This document shows positions 1 through 11,651 of a stretch of DNA of 64,000 nucleotides, piece by piece. The DNA lies in contig OY986965.1 of assembly GCA_963920575.1 (NCBI GenBank), positions 6,217,134 to 6,281,133 on the forward strand. The letters are read 5' to 3'. The position numbers and the translations under genes are program-made. The stretch's first letter is position 1. The number at the start of each line of letters is the position of its first letter. The notes below the pieces were generated by a model, which did no database searches, was not told the DNA's origin, and was given only the letters and a program-made list of their open reading frames with translations. This stretch comes from Narthecium ossifragum. Taxonomy: Eukaryota; Streptophyta; Magnoliopsida; Dioscoreales; Nartheciaceae.

Positions 1-147
1 ATCCTCATAGTAACATATGACCTATATGCATCAGAAGATTTCATTTTAGAACACACTTCATGTGAAAAATGGATGCATAGATTAAGGGGGAGCCTTTGAT
101 GTTTATCATCACAATTGAAAGGGTTGCCATCATCAAAAAAAGGAGAT
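1..147 (+). mobile_element. 3' internal end of a copia-type LTR retroelement
   Basis: Non-coding tail of an LTR retroelement entering from outside the window. Purine-rich runs at about 85-93 and 135-146 (an A-run followed by GGAGA) sit directly before a TGTTGA that looks like an LTR start, as in the SIRE/Maximus group of Ty1/copia. No coding sequence is visible in this piece. The assignment rests on the purine tract plus LTR start, not on protein similarity. Confidence 0.5.
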
Positions 148-1125
148 TGTTGATTCTAACCTTGTTTTGATGATGTCAATATGTGTATGATGTATGATGA
201 TAAAACAATGATTTGAAATTTATATCCCTTAATATAGAACTCTTTAAATTCAATTTTTAGATATTTTTGTACTGACGGTCGATGTCAAGACATGGTCATT
301 TTGGAGTGATCCTAACGGTCTATCCAAACATCGAGCCTGGATGCATAATTTCCTCACAGAGGCTGACGATTGATGCGACGGTCGACCGTGAATACTGGAC
401 GGTTGATGCAATGGATGATCCAGGTTATTTTTTAGCGCGATGGATGATGCTGATAGGCAATGCGACAACCGACTGTGAAGACTGAATGGTTGATGCAATG
501 GATGATTCAAGCTATTTTTTAGAGTGATGGATGATGCGATGATCTATCCGTGGATTAACCGTCAGCCTGCACAGAGTAAAAAATATAGCTATTGGAGAAA
601 AGTAAAATAATTGTTGAGAGTTGTTTTTGAAGGCTTTGAAGCTCAAATATAAGGAAGATGTTGTAAACTTGTGTAACAACTAAAGTGATCATTTGTGTAT
701 ATTTGAGCAAGTTTATTTTTCATTTTCCTCATCTTTGAGAGCTTTAACCTTTGTAAAACTAGTTCAAATTATGAAGTAGACTCTGAGAGAATCCAAGAGA
801 GACTTGGAAGATCCCCAAGAGCTCTTGGGAGAGGATTGTAAGGTTGCCAAACAACCGGAAGCTTGGAGGAACCCTTGTAAGAAGTTTGCAAGTAGTGGAA
901 GCTCAAGGAAGACCTTGAGTGAAGTGAATGTAGACCAAGAGTTGGGTCGAACCATTATAAAACTCAGTGCAATCCTTCTAACTTAGCTCTCATCTTATTC
1001 TTGCTTGTTTTATTAGCCCTTCATTTACATGCATTCAAGCTATAGACACCTCCTTTTTAGGTTTTTCATTTATCAATTTATCAAAAAAAGGTTCAATTCA
1101 CCCCCCTCTTGGACTTTCAGGTAAG
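148..1125 (+). repeat. copia LTR (3' or solo), SIRE-like
   Basis: Begins TGTTGATTC right after a polypurine tract and ends near a C-rich CACCCCCCTCTTGG stretch typical of SIRE-type LTR 3' ends. The right boundary is approximate, because the LINE sequence starts almost immediately. Inside, a segment at about 398-450 is repeated at about 483-537 (period about 85 bp). The short ORFs here are shadows of this repeat and do not look like genes. Confidence 0.55.
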
Positions 1126-1127
1126 AT

Positions 1128-2714
1128 ACTCTCCCTCATAAGGTGGACGAATTGCTTATGGCCACGGGCATTGGATTTCACGAAGATACCAATCTGGATG
1201 TAGTTGTCGGACGTCCCTTTTGAGTTTAATGAAACAAAGGCGTTGAGAGAGGTTGTGAAGAAAGCCGGGTCTCTCTTGGTGGTGGATTCATCAACTTCTT
1301 TTGTTGATCAAAGCAGGTTTGTGTGGGTGTGCATTGAAGCAGACATCTCGATGCCAGCCAGGCAGGGGCAAGTGGTTGGAGATGGTGACCCGGATGAGGA
1401 CCCTCATAGTTTTGTCCAACCATTCATTTATGAGAATATTGATATATTTGATTATTATGATGGTATTGGGCATTTGGTGGGTGGTTGTGCTAATTACAAG
1501 GAAGCTGTGAAGAGGAAGATGGAGGCAGCGAAGGGGAAGGCGATTGTTGACCAGTCGACGGCCATGGATATGGAGGGGGCAGAACAGAGTGTTGTGAAGC
1601 AGGTTCAATAGTGTGGGCTGGGTGAGGCTGGTGATTGTATGGAGGAAGGAGCGAATGAAGGGGGTGGGGCATGGCATTATGTTCCGCTACGCATGCGGCG
1701 CTATGGGCCTTCATCACAAGCTAGGACTCCGACGAAGTTGGAAACGAAGATGATGCCGCATGGTGGCAAGGATTCCTTGCGTAACGGCCAAGGGGGTGGT
1801 GTGGGGCTACAACATGCTGAGGTGGCACCAAGGACAAATGGAGAGCGTGTTTGGGTTGTTAAGGGTGATGTGGCAGCGGGAGGTGATTGTAAACAGAGGG
1901 GTGATGGTAAGGAGACTATGTCGGTTGATGTGGAGGATTCTAGGCCTCCTAAGAAGAATATTCCATCTCATAAGCAGAGGGTGACGGTAAGGAGAATATG
2001 TCGGTTGGTGTGGACGATTCTAGGCCTTCTAAAGAGAATATTCCATCTTGTAAGCAAGATCATCCAGTTGCAATGGTTAGGCCCGTTGGTCTTGCAGGGA
2101 TATAGTCGTGACCTCCTGTTTGGGGTAGGCGAGCTAAGGACTTGGTCCAGGATACGATGAGGCTGGGCCCAATCCTGGTTAGGCCTGAGTTTGATCCTAT
2201 GGATGCTGGTGGATCTGGTGGGTCAGGTAAATTTGTGGGGGGGGGGGGGGGGGGTAACATGGGCTCGGCATGGGTCTGGAATGTTCAACTGGTTTGGAGA
2301 TTTAGATAAGGAGGGTGGCTTGCTGGATGAGGAGGTAGCTAGTCTTCCACTTATTGAAGCTGGTTGGTATGCAAGGGAAAGGGGGAGGTTGTGTCGGCCG
2401 GGTCCGCTCGTGGTTCCCCATGGGCATCGCAGCTCAAACGATGATCCGCCCTGGGAGGCAGAGGAGCTGGACGGGATGCACAAGTGAGGCATGGCAGCTC
2501 TACATCAGGTGGTGCTAGAGCCTTCGCAGCCAAGGGGGGATGCTAATCTGGAGCAGGAAGATGAAATGGAGGAGGAGGTGCAGTCGCTAGGGGAGCTCCG
2601 TGAGTAGGCGAGAGAGGATGTTTGTATGGTCGAATGCTCTGGTGGTACCGGTCGGCAGAAGTGGCTCAGGAAGGACTTGGAGGTCGATGAGCATGACCTT
2701 GACACGGTGATTAA
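1128..2714 (+). pseudogene. LINE (L1 type) ORF1/gag remnant with degenerate zf-CCHC_4
   Basis: Nucleic-acid-binding ORF1 of a plant L1-type non-LTR retrotransposon. Around 1165-1500 the translation runs FTKIPIW, then LSDVPFEFNETKALREVV, then a VWVCIEADISMP strand, then FIYENIDIFDYYDGIGH with LVGGC. This is the DUF4283/zf-CCHC_4 layout, but the first two zinc-knuckle cysteines are now Tyr and Asp. A stop precedes LSDV, and the frame is broken several times further on (pieces at 1639-2160 and 2191-2487). A run of about 18 G lies at 2236-2254. The left side is cut by the copia LTR and the right side by LTR-like DNA. The endonuclease domain that should follow is absent. It is probably the 5' part of the LINE whose RT resumes at 5556. 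Confidence 0.7.
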
Positions 2715-4076
2715 ATGACGACAATTTTTGTAGTTTTACACATCAGATCGATCCAAACCAGTCTGGATCGATCCAAACATATTCGGATCGATCCGAACCA
2801 GTCTGGATCGATCCAAAACCCTTTCCAGGGAGCCATGACTCTCTGTTACACATTGGATAGATCCAAACTCTTATTGGATCGATCCAAGCCGTTAGAAACT
2901 CAAATTTTGACATCTTGGATCGATCCAAACCTATTTCGGATCGATCCAAGACCTCCTGACGGGTAAAAACGGACGGTTCTGATCTGATCCGAGGGTCCAC
3001 GACTTGGGGCCTATAAATAGGGGTTTTGGCTCTTATTTTGGTATCTTTTCTCTCATATTTTTACCTCCTTTCTCCAGCCTTCTTCCCCCTTAGAGTGAGA
3101 GAGAGATTGAGAGCTTGAAGGGTGGATTTTGATGGAGAAGATGGGTAAAGCCTCCTCCTCCATGGATCTCCTACCCAAGATGAGTAGCTAAATCCCTTCT
3201 CCTTGGGAATTTCATGATGTCTTAGGGGTTTCTCTTAGATTTCTCTTTTGATTCTTGATGTAATGACTCTTGTGAGATGGTTTTTGTATGAATTCTCATG
3301 TAATTATATATTTCTTTAATGAATTTCATTATTGAATGGTTTGAATACCTCGTTTTGCATGTAATTGCTTGAGAATAAGATGATGCTTACTAGATGTTTG
3401 ATTTAATTTCTCAAAGAAGAGGCTATGCTAGAACCATAGCCAATTTTAGGGGATGAATCCTTGATCTAGGGATAAGATCTTGAGGTGCTAGAATCATCCC
3501 AAGCCAAAGCTATCCTATCCACCATTCTTGATTTAGATAAGGGATGGGATTGAGTTATTAAATCCATCTCAATCCAAAACCTTATCCATACAAAGCCTTG
3601 ATTCTTTGCCAATGATATGACCTTAGTCCGGCGATTGTTAAGCTATGATCGAATTAGAGCCTCGATCATGGGTCTTTACCTTGTTATGCACGCGATGAGA
3701 TGATCCTAACCCGACACCTCATTAGCGGCGAGCGATACTAACCCTACGCTTGTCGATCTCCAATTTAGACCATCCCTTGAGTGTCATTCATCTTGATTCA
3801 TAGAGATAGTATTTAGATCCTAATTCGGATTGGAATTCCCTAGGACTTCTCCCTTGATAAATTTCCTCCTTAGTTGTTTTACAATATTTTAGTTAGAAAA
3901 CTTAAATAATCATTCCAATTGTTTTCAACTATTGTAGAGACTATATTGCATTTGTAATTCGACCATCCAATTTCTTGAGGATTCGACCCGTACTCCCATT
4001 AACTACGTTGTAGTCAAGTAGTAGTCCGGTAATTTGTTTTGTCCACTTTTGATATAATTAACGACACATATCAAGG
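2710..4076 (+). repeat. LTR-like non-coding block with GGATCGATCC repeats, TATA box and leader
   Basis: A non-coding block between LINE ORF1 and the next LTR. It has a U3-like part with about eight copies of the palindrome GGATCGATCC (some off by one base, 2749-2955), a TATA box (CCTATAAATAGGGG at about 3009), a pyrimidine-rich leader, then a long region ending CGACACATATCA near 4075. That order (enhancer-like repeats, TATA, leader, terminal CA) is what a plus-strand LTR looks like. No target duplication could be fixed and the ends are approximate. No credible coding sequence is present. Confidence 0.45.
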
Positions 4077-5555
4077 CGCGTCAACCTCTACGTTTCAAGT
4101 ATTACAATATCAAGTTCAACTACATAATGATCCTCAAGGAGATAACAAAGTCAATCAAGGACAACAATCGCGTCCTAAACCACATTCTACCCAAGCCCAA
4201 CCCTGGGGCTAGATCTGGCGTACCCAAGTCTCACGGATCGGCGAAACGCCTATTCGCCCACGTCCTAACCTTATACTTCTAATGCAAATAAAATGCATGA
4301 ATGATCAGACACATATTTTGGAATATAAATATGCAACAATATGCCACAATAATAGACAAGACTAAGCATCTAACCCCTCCAAGGGCTCACTAACATACAA
4401 TCAACAAGGGCACACCTTCGGCCCTCCAACAAGCTCAATATTTAATCAAATAAAGGTAATGGCACACCGTCGGCCAATTAAACTAATATTCAATCGGCAC
4501 ACCATTGGCCATTTATCAATTTAAACATTCCCAAGGGGCATGACCTTGGTTCACCCACAAGCCTCATGTAGGGCTCGACCACACATATGGCCTAGATTTA
4601 TATTATATATATATATATATATATATAAAACATGCTTCAAGATTAAACCACTATTTTAACAAGGAAACTAGCAACTAAACAAACATGCTAAAAATTCAAG
4701 ATTTAATGATCTAAAATCTACCAAATTAAGCATGTTAATTCTAGATATTGCTAAGAACAACATATAAAAGAATCAACTTGAAATGAGCTTGAAAACTAAC
4801 AAAAATCCAAGCAAAACGCATACATTCAGATTTGCTACAGTAACCAACGGAGTAAATGCGAAGAAAACTCAATCAAATGAAGCCCGATCGAAATGACACT
4901 TGAAATCAAGGTAGGTCATGTGGAGGACAACATGCTAGAAGCTGGAAATCACACTAACATCAAAGATCCAAGCCTAATCTAACCTAAACCCAAAGTTTAT
5001 GGTAGAAACCCTACCTTAAATTGAGCTAATCTCCTTCCAATCTTGCTTCTTAGATCTAGCTTCCTCCAAGCTTTAGCCGCCTCCAATCCACTGAAATCGT
5101 CTCTCAATCTCTCTCTCTAAAGAGGGGAAGAAAGGGGGAAAAGAAGAGAGAAATGGGTTAGAGCTCGGGCTGCCAGCTCTTATACCTAGTCTCGAGTGCG
5201 ATCGATCGCTCGGGACAGAAAATAATCTTCAGTCTCGAGACTGATCAATTGCTCCCAGAGCTGATTGATCGCTTGGGGTTGAAAGTTGCCCTAAAGGCAA
5301 ACTTTCGTGCCCGAGCTTGGACCTCCAGATCCCGAGCTCGCCTAGGGCTCTAAAAATTACAATCATCATTCATGAGACTATGTGTGCGCCAGCGCGTGTG
5401 AAACCCAACTCCATAAGGGCAAATTATCAAAATGCCCTCCTGAGTCGCAAAGAGCAACTTGATCACTTGATCGCACCAGACCCGAAACAAAGCCAAATGA
5501 ACCCACAGGTCCGACCTATGTGGTCGAACCAAGTATAGAGGTACGGGTCCTCACA
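4077..5555 (-). repeat. Ty3/gypsy-type LTR, reverse orientation
   Basis: Read on the minus strand, the block starts TGTGAGGACCCGTACC at 5555, a common start of plant gypsy LTRs. It then shows a TATA-like TATAAGAGC at about 5186 and a pyrimidine-rich leader followed by GA repeats near 5110. It contains a (TA)n microsatellite at about 4603-4627. The low-coordinate end is not resolved and part of 4077-4300 could be internal element sequence. There is no gag or pol, so it is probably a solo LTR inserted in the LINE. Confidence 0.5.
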
Positions 5556-7265
5556 GGAAAGCTTCCAGCTTGATGGAACAACACATTTGTTTGTTTTATA
5601 CCCAAGGTCAAGAATCCAAGAAGGGTGAAGGATTTTCGTCCGATTAGCCTATGTAATGTCAATTATAAAATTGTCTCTACATTCTGGCTAACAGGATGAA
5701 GCCACTTCTTGGATCATTGGTCAGCATGGAACAATCAACTTTTATTGATGGCAGATCAATTCTTGATAATATTGGGGCTACTTAGGAGGTGATGCGTTCG
5801 TTGAGACAAGCTCCAAAGGAAGGTGTGTTGATGGCAGTCAAAGTGGACTTAAGGGCAACCTATGACTCAGTCAGTTGGCAGATGATTAATTGGGTTTTTT
5901 CGACGGATTAACTTCCCTGAGGTATGGGTTCGGTGGGTCCTTGAATGTGCTTCCTCAGCTAAATTTTCTTTGATTATCAACGGCCGAGTGTCGGGTTTCT
6001 TCAGTTTAGGAAGGGGGTTGAGGCAGGGGGATCCACTTTCTCCTTACCATTTTATCCTCATGCAAGAAGTGCTTACTATAGGCTATTGCAGCAACCTCTG
6101 TTTACCCTGGAAGGGATCAGTTTTGATCGAGGCAAGGTAGGGTTGAGTCCTTTGCTTTTTGCATATGATTGCTTGTTTATAACTAAAGCTGAAAGGGAGG
6201 AAGCGCAAAAGCTACTCAACGTCCAGAGTAGGTTTAAAGCTATTTCGGGGCTTGAGATTAATCTAGAAAAATCCAATGTTAAATTCTCCCCTAAGACTTC
6301 GGAGAGGAGGAAGAATTGGGTGGTTAAATTTCTAGGTTTTGTAGAGAAGGTTGGTGTAGGGCGTTATCTTGGTGTTCCCCTTGATCATGCTAGACTTAAA
6401 CCTTCAGACTTTAACTTCTTGGTAGAAGTTGTGCAAGCAAGGACCTTTTCATGGCATGCCTTAAACCTAGCGGAGGCAGGAAGGGTAACCTTAGTTCAAT
6501 CTGTGTTGCAGGCTCTCCCCGTCTATTTGATGTCTGCTATGCAAGTACCCATCTCAGTTCTCCGACGCATAGAGATGTTGGTGCGACAATTTCTTTGGCA
6601 TGGTAAAAGGGGTGTCCTCTCGATGGTTGCGTGGGATCAAGCATGCCAACCAAAAGCTTTTGGGGGCTTGGGTTAAAAAGATTTATGTATCTAGCAGAAG
6701 GCTTTACGTATGCATCGCACGGTAAGATTGTTAGATGATTCTGAGTCTATTTGGAGTCGGGTGGTCTGGGCTAAGTATAAAGTGCAGAGTGGTCTTCCAT
6801 TAGGTAAAGCACAAGCTAGAGCCTCCCTTATTTGGAAATCAATGTGTGTGGCTGCTGAGAACTTGAGGAGTGGTCTGAGATGGACAGTGCAACAAAGTAA
6901 ATTTGCTAAGCTCTTTGAGGATTGATGAGTATTGGATAGACCACTGAAGAATTCAGCATACATATTCGATGTTGCTTATCAAGACCCATCAGTGAAGGTT
7001 AGTGAACTATTAGATGGTGATGGATTATGGTATTTTCAAACTCTCTCTTCTCTTTTTTACCCTTGTTTGGTTGAGGAGATCTATACGATTCCAGTTGGGG
7101 GAGGCTAGGAATAGAGGAAGCCCAGATGGATTTGGGATTCAGCGAGGGAGGTTTCGACAAGCTCCTGTTACTAGTTGCTTGATGCCAATCATAGACAGGT
7201 GCATGATTGGGGCATTGACTGGTGGAGTATTTGGAGAACTCTGGCAGGACAGCGTGTGAAACATT
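5556..7265 (+). pseudogene. LINE ORF2 remnant: reverse transcriptase part
   Basis: Reverse transcriptase of a plant L1-type LINE. From 5590 the translation reads FIPKVKNPRRVKDFRPISLC, then DGRSILDNI, YDSVSW and a GRGLRQGDPLSPY motif at about 6010-6050, then LLFAYDCLFI at about 6155. The catalytic FADD box is FAYD, so one catalytic Asp is lost. The longest open piece is 6086-6676, followed by 6710-6925 in another frame. Stops and frameshifts show it is dead. The sequence runs into the start of zf-RVT (WWSIWRTLAGQRVKH) at 7215-7265, where the copia element is inserted. The rest of zf-RVT resumes at 11652. Confidence 0.85.
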
Positions 7266-7544
7266 TATTGGCGTGAGTTGGCATTAGTTGGTGTAATCAA
7301 GGGAGGGCAATCCTCCATTGATTCTTGCCAAATCTAGCAAATTATGTTTAGAGATTTGTGGAGGGAATTCCTCATTTGATTGATATTTTTTCCTTTTTTA
7401 GGTCTCTCCTTCTCTTTATATAGGAGACCTCACCATTGTAATAATATGAAAAAAGAAATACCTTGGACCTCCATCTGTGCATGTTGGCATTCTGCCGAAG
7501 AGCGTTAATTCTTTCTTTATTTCTTTCCTTTCTTTTATTTGTCA
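7266..7544 (+). repeat. 5' LTR of copia element
   Basis: 279 bp, starting TATTGGCGTG (the 3' copy has TGTTGGCGTG) and ending TTTGTCA. It contains a TATA-like TTTATATAGGAG near 7416. It carries about 23 bp after position 7280 that the 3' LTR lacks. Apart from that indel the two LTRs differ at only a few positions, so the insertion is much younger than the LINE around it. Confidence 0.9.
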
Positions 7545-7556
7545 TGGTATCAGCGC
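7545..7556 (+). other. primer binding site of copia element
   Basis: TGGTATCAGCGC directly follows the 5' LTR. It resembles the standard plant copia PBS TGGTATCAGAGC, complementary to the 3' end of initiator Met-tRNA, with one mismatch. Confidence 0.8.
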
Positions 7557-7763
7557 AGGACAGATTGCCTTCTTGTTCGTCAATCTATCGCCGATAGTTG
7601 GAGCTCTCGGTGAGGAGTCCCCTCTCTCTGGCTATTGTCTTCTATGGCTGGTGCCGAGATCCCGGAGATGTCCGGTGACTCGTCTACTGATCCCACTATG
7701 CTTCTCTCTGATCTTTTTACCACCAAGATGGCGGAAGCTCTATACTGAGCACACACTCCAACG

Positions 7764-10700
7764 GTGACATCTGAACCTGCAGTGGTTCCAATTGGCATCA
7801 AGTTGGATGGCTCCAACTATGCCTTATGGTCCCAAGTTGTCGAGATGTACATCTCCGGCAAAGACAAGTTGGGCTACATCAATGGTGAGCTACCTCCGCC
7901 ATCTCCGACCGATCCGACCTTCCGCAAGTGGCGCACTGACAACGCCATTGTTAAAGGCTGGCTGATAAACTCCATGGATTCGGCGTTAATTGGCAACTTT
8001 ATCAGATTTCCCACAGCCAAGATGGTTTGGGATACCGTTGCTACCTCCTACTTTGATGGTGGTGATGCCTCTCAAGTATATGATCTCCGGCGCCGTGTTT
8101 CTCGTCTCCGACAAGCAGGCGGATCTTTGGAGAAATACTACACTGACTTGCAAGGTCTCTGGCATGAGATTGATTTTCGTCGTCCTAATCCGATATAGTG
8201 CCCCGCCGATATTCTACTCTACAATAATCTCATCCAGGAAGATCGGGTCTATGTTTTTCTCGATGGCCTTGATGACAAGCTGGACAATATTCGGAGCAAT
8301 GTGTTGCAGCTCCATCCCTTTCCCACCTTGGAGCAAGCTTATGCCCATGTCCGCAGGGAGGCCTTGCGCCAGGTAGTCATGAACACCGGTGACCATTCCT
8401 CCATTCCGGGGGCGGTGCTTGCCTCAGGTGTCTTCTTCATTCCGGGGGGGGGGGACTTCAGTTCAGGTCGTGCACATCATGTGTCTTCTTCTCTTCATTC
8501 CAAGACTCGACAGATTTGGCTATGGCATCGTCGGTTAGGACACCCGTCATTCAGTTATCTAAGGCATCTACTCTCTGATTTGTTTTCTAATGTGGAGATC
8601 TCTGAATTTAATTGTGATACTTGCACTGTAGCCAAAAGTCATCGTGCTACTTATTCCTTAAGTATGAATAAAAGTGATACCCCTTTCGCTTTAATTCATT
8701 CTGATGTTTGGGGACCCTCCCCTATCTGTTCGATATCGGGTGCACGTTGGTTTGTTCTATTTGTTGATGACTGCACCAGGATGACATGGCTTTATGTGAT
8801 GAAACGTAAAGATGAAGTGTTTAGTATTTTTCAGTCTTTCTATGCTATGGTTCGGACTCAATTCTCCGCTACCATTAAGATTCTTCGATCTGACAATGGT
8901 GGAGAATATGTTAATCACCATCTCCATACTTATTTCCACATCCATGGCCTTATCCACGAGACATCCTGTCCCCACACCCCTCAGTAAAATGGTATTGCTG
9001 AACGGAAGAACCGACGTTTTCTGGAGACTGCCCAGGCTCTCCTCTTTAGTGCTCATGTCCCCGCCCATCATTGGCTTGATGCTGTAGCTACTGCCGTGCA
9101 TTTAATCAACCGGCTACCATCTAAAGTCTTAAAGTTTAAAACCCCTCTGCAGTCTCTATTTGCCTTGGTCTCTCTACCATCAGCTCTTATGATCCCTCCT
9201 CGCATTTTTGGTTGTGTGGCATATGTACATCGCCCTAAGACTCAGCGGACCAAACTTGATCCTTGTGCCTTTCGGTGTCTCTTCTTGGGCTATGCTGTAC
9301 ATCAAAAAGGCTACCGGTGCTACGACCCCGTCAACAAGCTCATCCATGTGACTATGGATGTCACCTTTATGGAGTCCGAGTCTTTTTATTCCCCTTCAAC
9401 ATCCACTTCTTCTCTTCAGGGGGAGACTGTTGATGAAGATCTAAAGTGGCTGAGTTTTGACTGGCTTGGAGATCGAAATGACATACCAAATATTATTGAG
9501 AAATCAATTAAACAAGTGGGTACATCTTCAAAGACTGGTCCTCCAGAAACTGAGCTTACTCCTTCAGCAGAAGAACCCGAATCCCCAGAGTCCCCCCTTC
9601 CCTCCGTACCTACAGACCCATCTCTTGAGAATATCCCTGAGGTAAGCAACTTCACCACACCTATTAATAACATTGATACTTCTGCATAGTATACCCTACC
9701 TTTCAGGCATAATCGGGGCAAGCCACCAAACAGATACTCTCCAGACATTGAGAGAAGAAAGTCGAGGTATCCAATTGCTAATTATGTCTCCATGGAAAAA
9801 TTGGTGAAACCTCGCAAGACTTTTGTACACGATCTTTCTGCTTGTCATATCCCTACTACTATTCAAGAAGCTCTAGCAAACCCCAAGTGGACTCAGGCAA
9901 TAGAGGAGGAAATGGAAGCACTTCTAAAAAATCAAACCTGGACCTTGGTTCCATTGCCAAATGGGAAGAAGACCGTCGGATGCAGATGGGTCTTCTCTGT
10001 CAAACACAAGGCAGACGGATCTATAGAATGGTACAAGGCAAGGCTGGTTGCAAAAGGGTACACTCAGGCATATGGCGTAGACTATCAAGAAACCTTTTCA
10101 CCAGTAGCCAAGTTGAATACTATCATGATCCTGTTATCTCTTGCCGCTAACTTGGACCGGCCGTTGCACCAGTTCAATGTAAAGAATGCTTTTCTTCATG
10201 GTGATCTTGAAGAGGAAGTTTACATGGATACTCCACCGGGCTACATAACATCCTCAAAGATTGACGTCGTGTGCAAATTGCAGCGAGCTCTATATGGGTT
10301 AAAACAATCTCCATGAGCATGGTTTGGGCGGTTTAGTCTAGCAATGAAGAAGTATGGCTTCATCCAAAGTAATTCAGACCACACTTTATTTCTGAAGCAT
10401 CAACAAGGCAAGGTAACAGCATTGATCATATATGTCGATGATATGATTATTACAGGGGATGATGCAAAGGAAATAGCCAAGCTCCAACGACAATTGGCAA
10501 CTGAGTTTGAGATGAAAAGTTTAGGAGGGCTCAAATATTTTCTGGGTATTGAGGTTGCTAGATTAAGGAGAGGTATATTTCTTTCCCAGCGAAAATATAT
10601 ATTAGATCTACTTGCTGAGGTAGGAATGTTGGATTGTAAACCGGCTGACACTCCAATTATCTAAAACCATAAACTTGGAGAATATCCAAGCCAAATAACA

Positions 10701-11383
10701 ACAGAGGGAGGGAGGTACCAAAGATTAGTTGGTAAACTTATTTATCTCTCACATACCCGTCCTGATATTGCTTACGCAGTGAGTGTAGTAAGTCAATTCA
10801 TGCATCAACCCAATAAGGATCATATGCAAGCCGTAATTCGGATTTTACGATACCTAAAATCTTCTCCAGGAAAAGGGATTATGTTTTCTAAAAATAACCA
10901 TCTCAGAATTAATGGTTATACTGACGCAGATTGGGCAGGGAATACTACAGACAGAAGATCCACTTCCGGCTACTTCACGTTCGTCGGGGGCAATCTTGTT
11001 ACATGGAGAAGAAGCAAAAAGTAGTGGCTTTATCAAGTGCTGAAGCAGAGTTTCGTGGAATGGCTAAGGGACTTTGTGAGCTCCTATGGATAAAAAGACT
11101 TCTAACTGAAATTGGTTTTGCTCCTAGCTCCGAGATGGATCTTTTTTGCGATAACAAGGCTGCTATTGCCATTGCTCACAATCCAATCCAACATGATCGT
11201 ACCAAACATGTGGAGATTGACAGACACTTTATCAAAGAAAATCTAGAAGCTAAAATAGTTCAGTTTCCATTTGTGAAGTCAGAAGATCAACTGGCAGACA
11301 TTCTTACGACGGCTGTTTCAAGCAAGGATTTCTACAACTCACTAGACAAGTTACGCGTGAAGGATTTAGATGCTTCCACTTGA
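7764..11383 (+). pseudogene. copia gag-pol remnant (gag, integrase, RT, RNase H; protease missing)
   Basis: Gag (about 7764-8380) has the UBN2/retrotran_gag fold signature (KLDGSNYALWSQVVEMYI, then GWLINSMD). It runs without a zinc knuckle or protease straight into the pre-integrase HHCC region (LWHRRLGHPS, CDTCTVAKSHR) near 8516-8645. A 10-base G run lies at the join (about 8444). The integrase core keeps D (HSDVWGP), D (LRSDNGGEY) and E (AERKNRR). RT has YQETFSPVAK and an intact YVDDM, but the first catalytic Asp is Asn (FNVKNAFLHG, codon 10176-10178). RNase H continues to 11383. In-frame stops end the frames at 8198, 8987, 9689, 10316 and 10664, and a 1-bp loss near 11020 shifts RNase H. 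Several stops fit C-to-T decay (CAA to TAA, CGA to TGA). Confidence 0.92.
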
Positions 11384-11390
11384 GGGGGAG
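11383..11390 (+). other. polypurine tract of copia element
   Basis: AGGGGGAG lies directly before the 3' LTR and overlaps the gag-pol stop codon TGA (11381-11383). It is the plus-strand priming site expected for LTR retroelements. Confidence 0.8.
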
Positions 11391-11646
11391 TGTTGGCGTG
11401 AGTTGGCAGCAATCCTCCATTGATTCTTGCCAAATCTAGCAAATTATGTTTAGAGATTTGTGGAGGGAATTCCTCATTTGATTGATATTTTTTCCTTTTT
11501 TAGGTCTCTCCTTCTCTTTATATAGGAGACCTCACCAGTGTAATAATATGAAAAAAGAAATACCTGGGTCCTCCGTCTGTGCATGTTGGCATTCTGCCGA
11601 AGCACGTTAATTCTTTCTTTATTTCTTTCCTTTCTTTTATTTGTCA
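11391..11646 (+). repeat. 3' LTR of copia element
   Basis: 256 bp, TGTTGGCGTG to TTTGTCA, matching the 5' LTR apart from an internal indel and a few substitutions. It is followed by the ACATT target duplication and then resumed LINE coding sequence (FLWKVAYGKLATRDKLW). Confidence 0.9.
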
Positions 11647-11651
11647 ACATT

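Larger units (their letters stand above)
7266..11646 (+). mobile_element. Ty1/copia LTR retrotransposon, nested in the LINE, internally deleted
   Basis: A complete insertion of 4381 bp with two similar LTRs (7266-7544 and 11391-11646), a Met-tRNA-type primer binding site, a gag-pol frame and a polypurine tract. The 5-bp target duplication ACATT lies at 7261-7265 and 11647-11651. The LINE zf-RVT sequence reads on across the joined flanks. It is shorter than a usual copia of this type because the zinc knuckle and protease are missing. At least five in-frame stops and one frameshift show it cannot move by itself. Confidence 0.93.

Noticed and set aside
2223..2533. Minus-strand Ser/Pro ORFs over LINE ORF1
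   Set aside because: Antisense of the LINE and a poly-G run.
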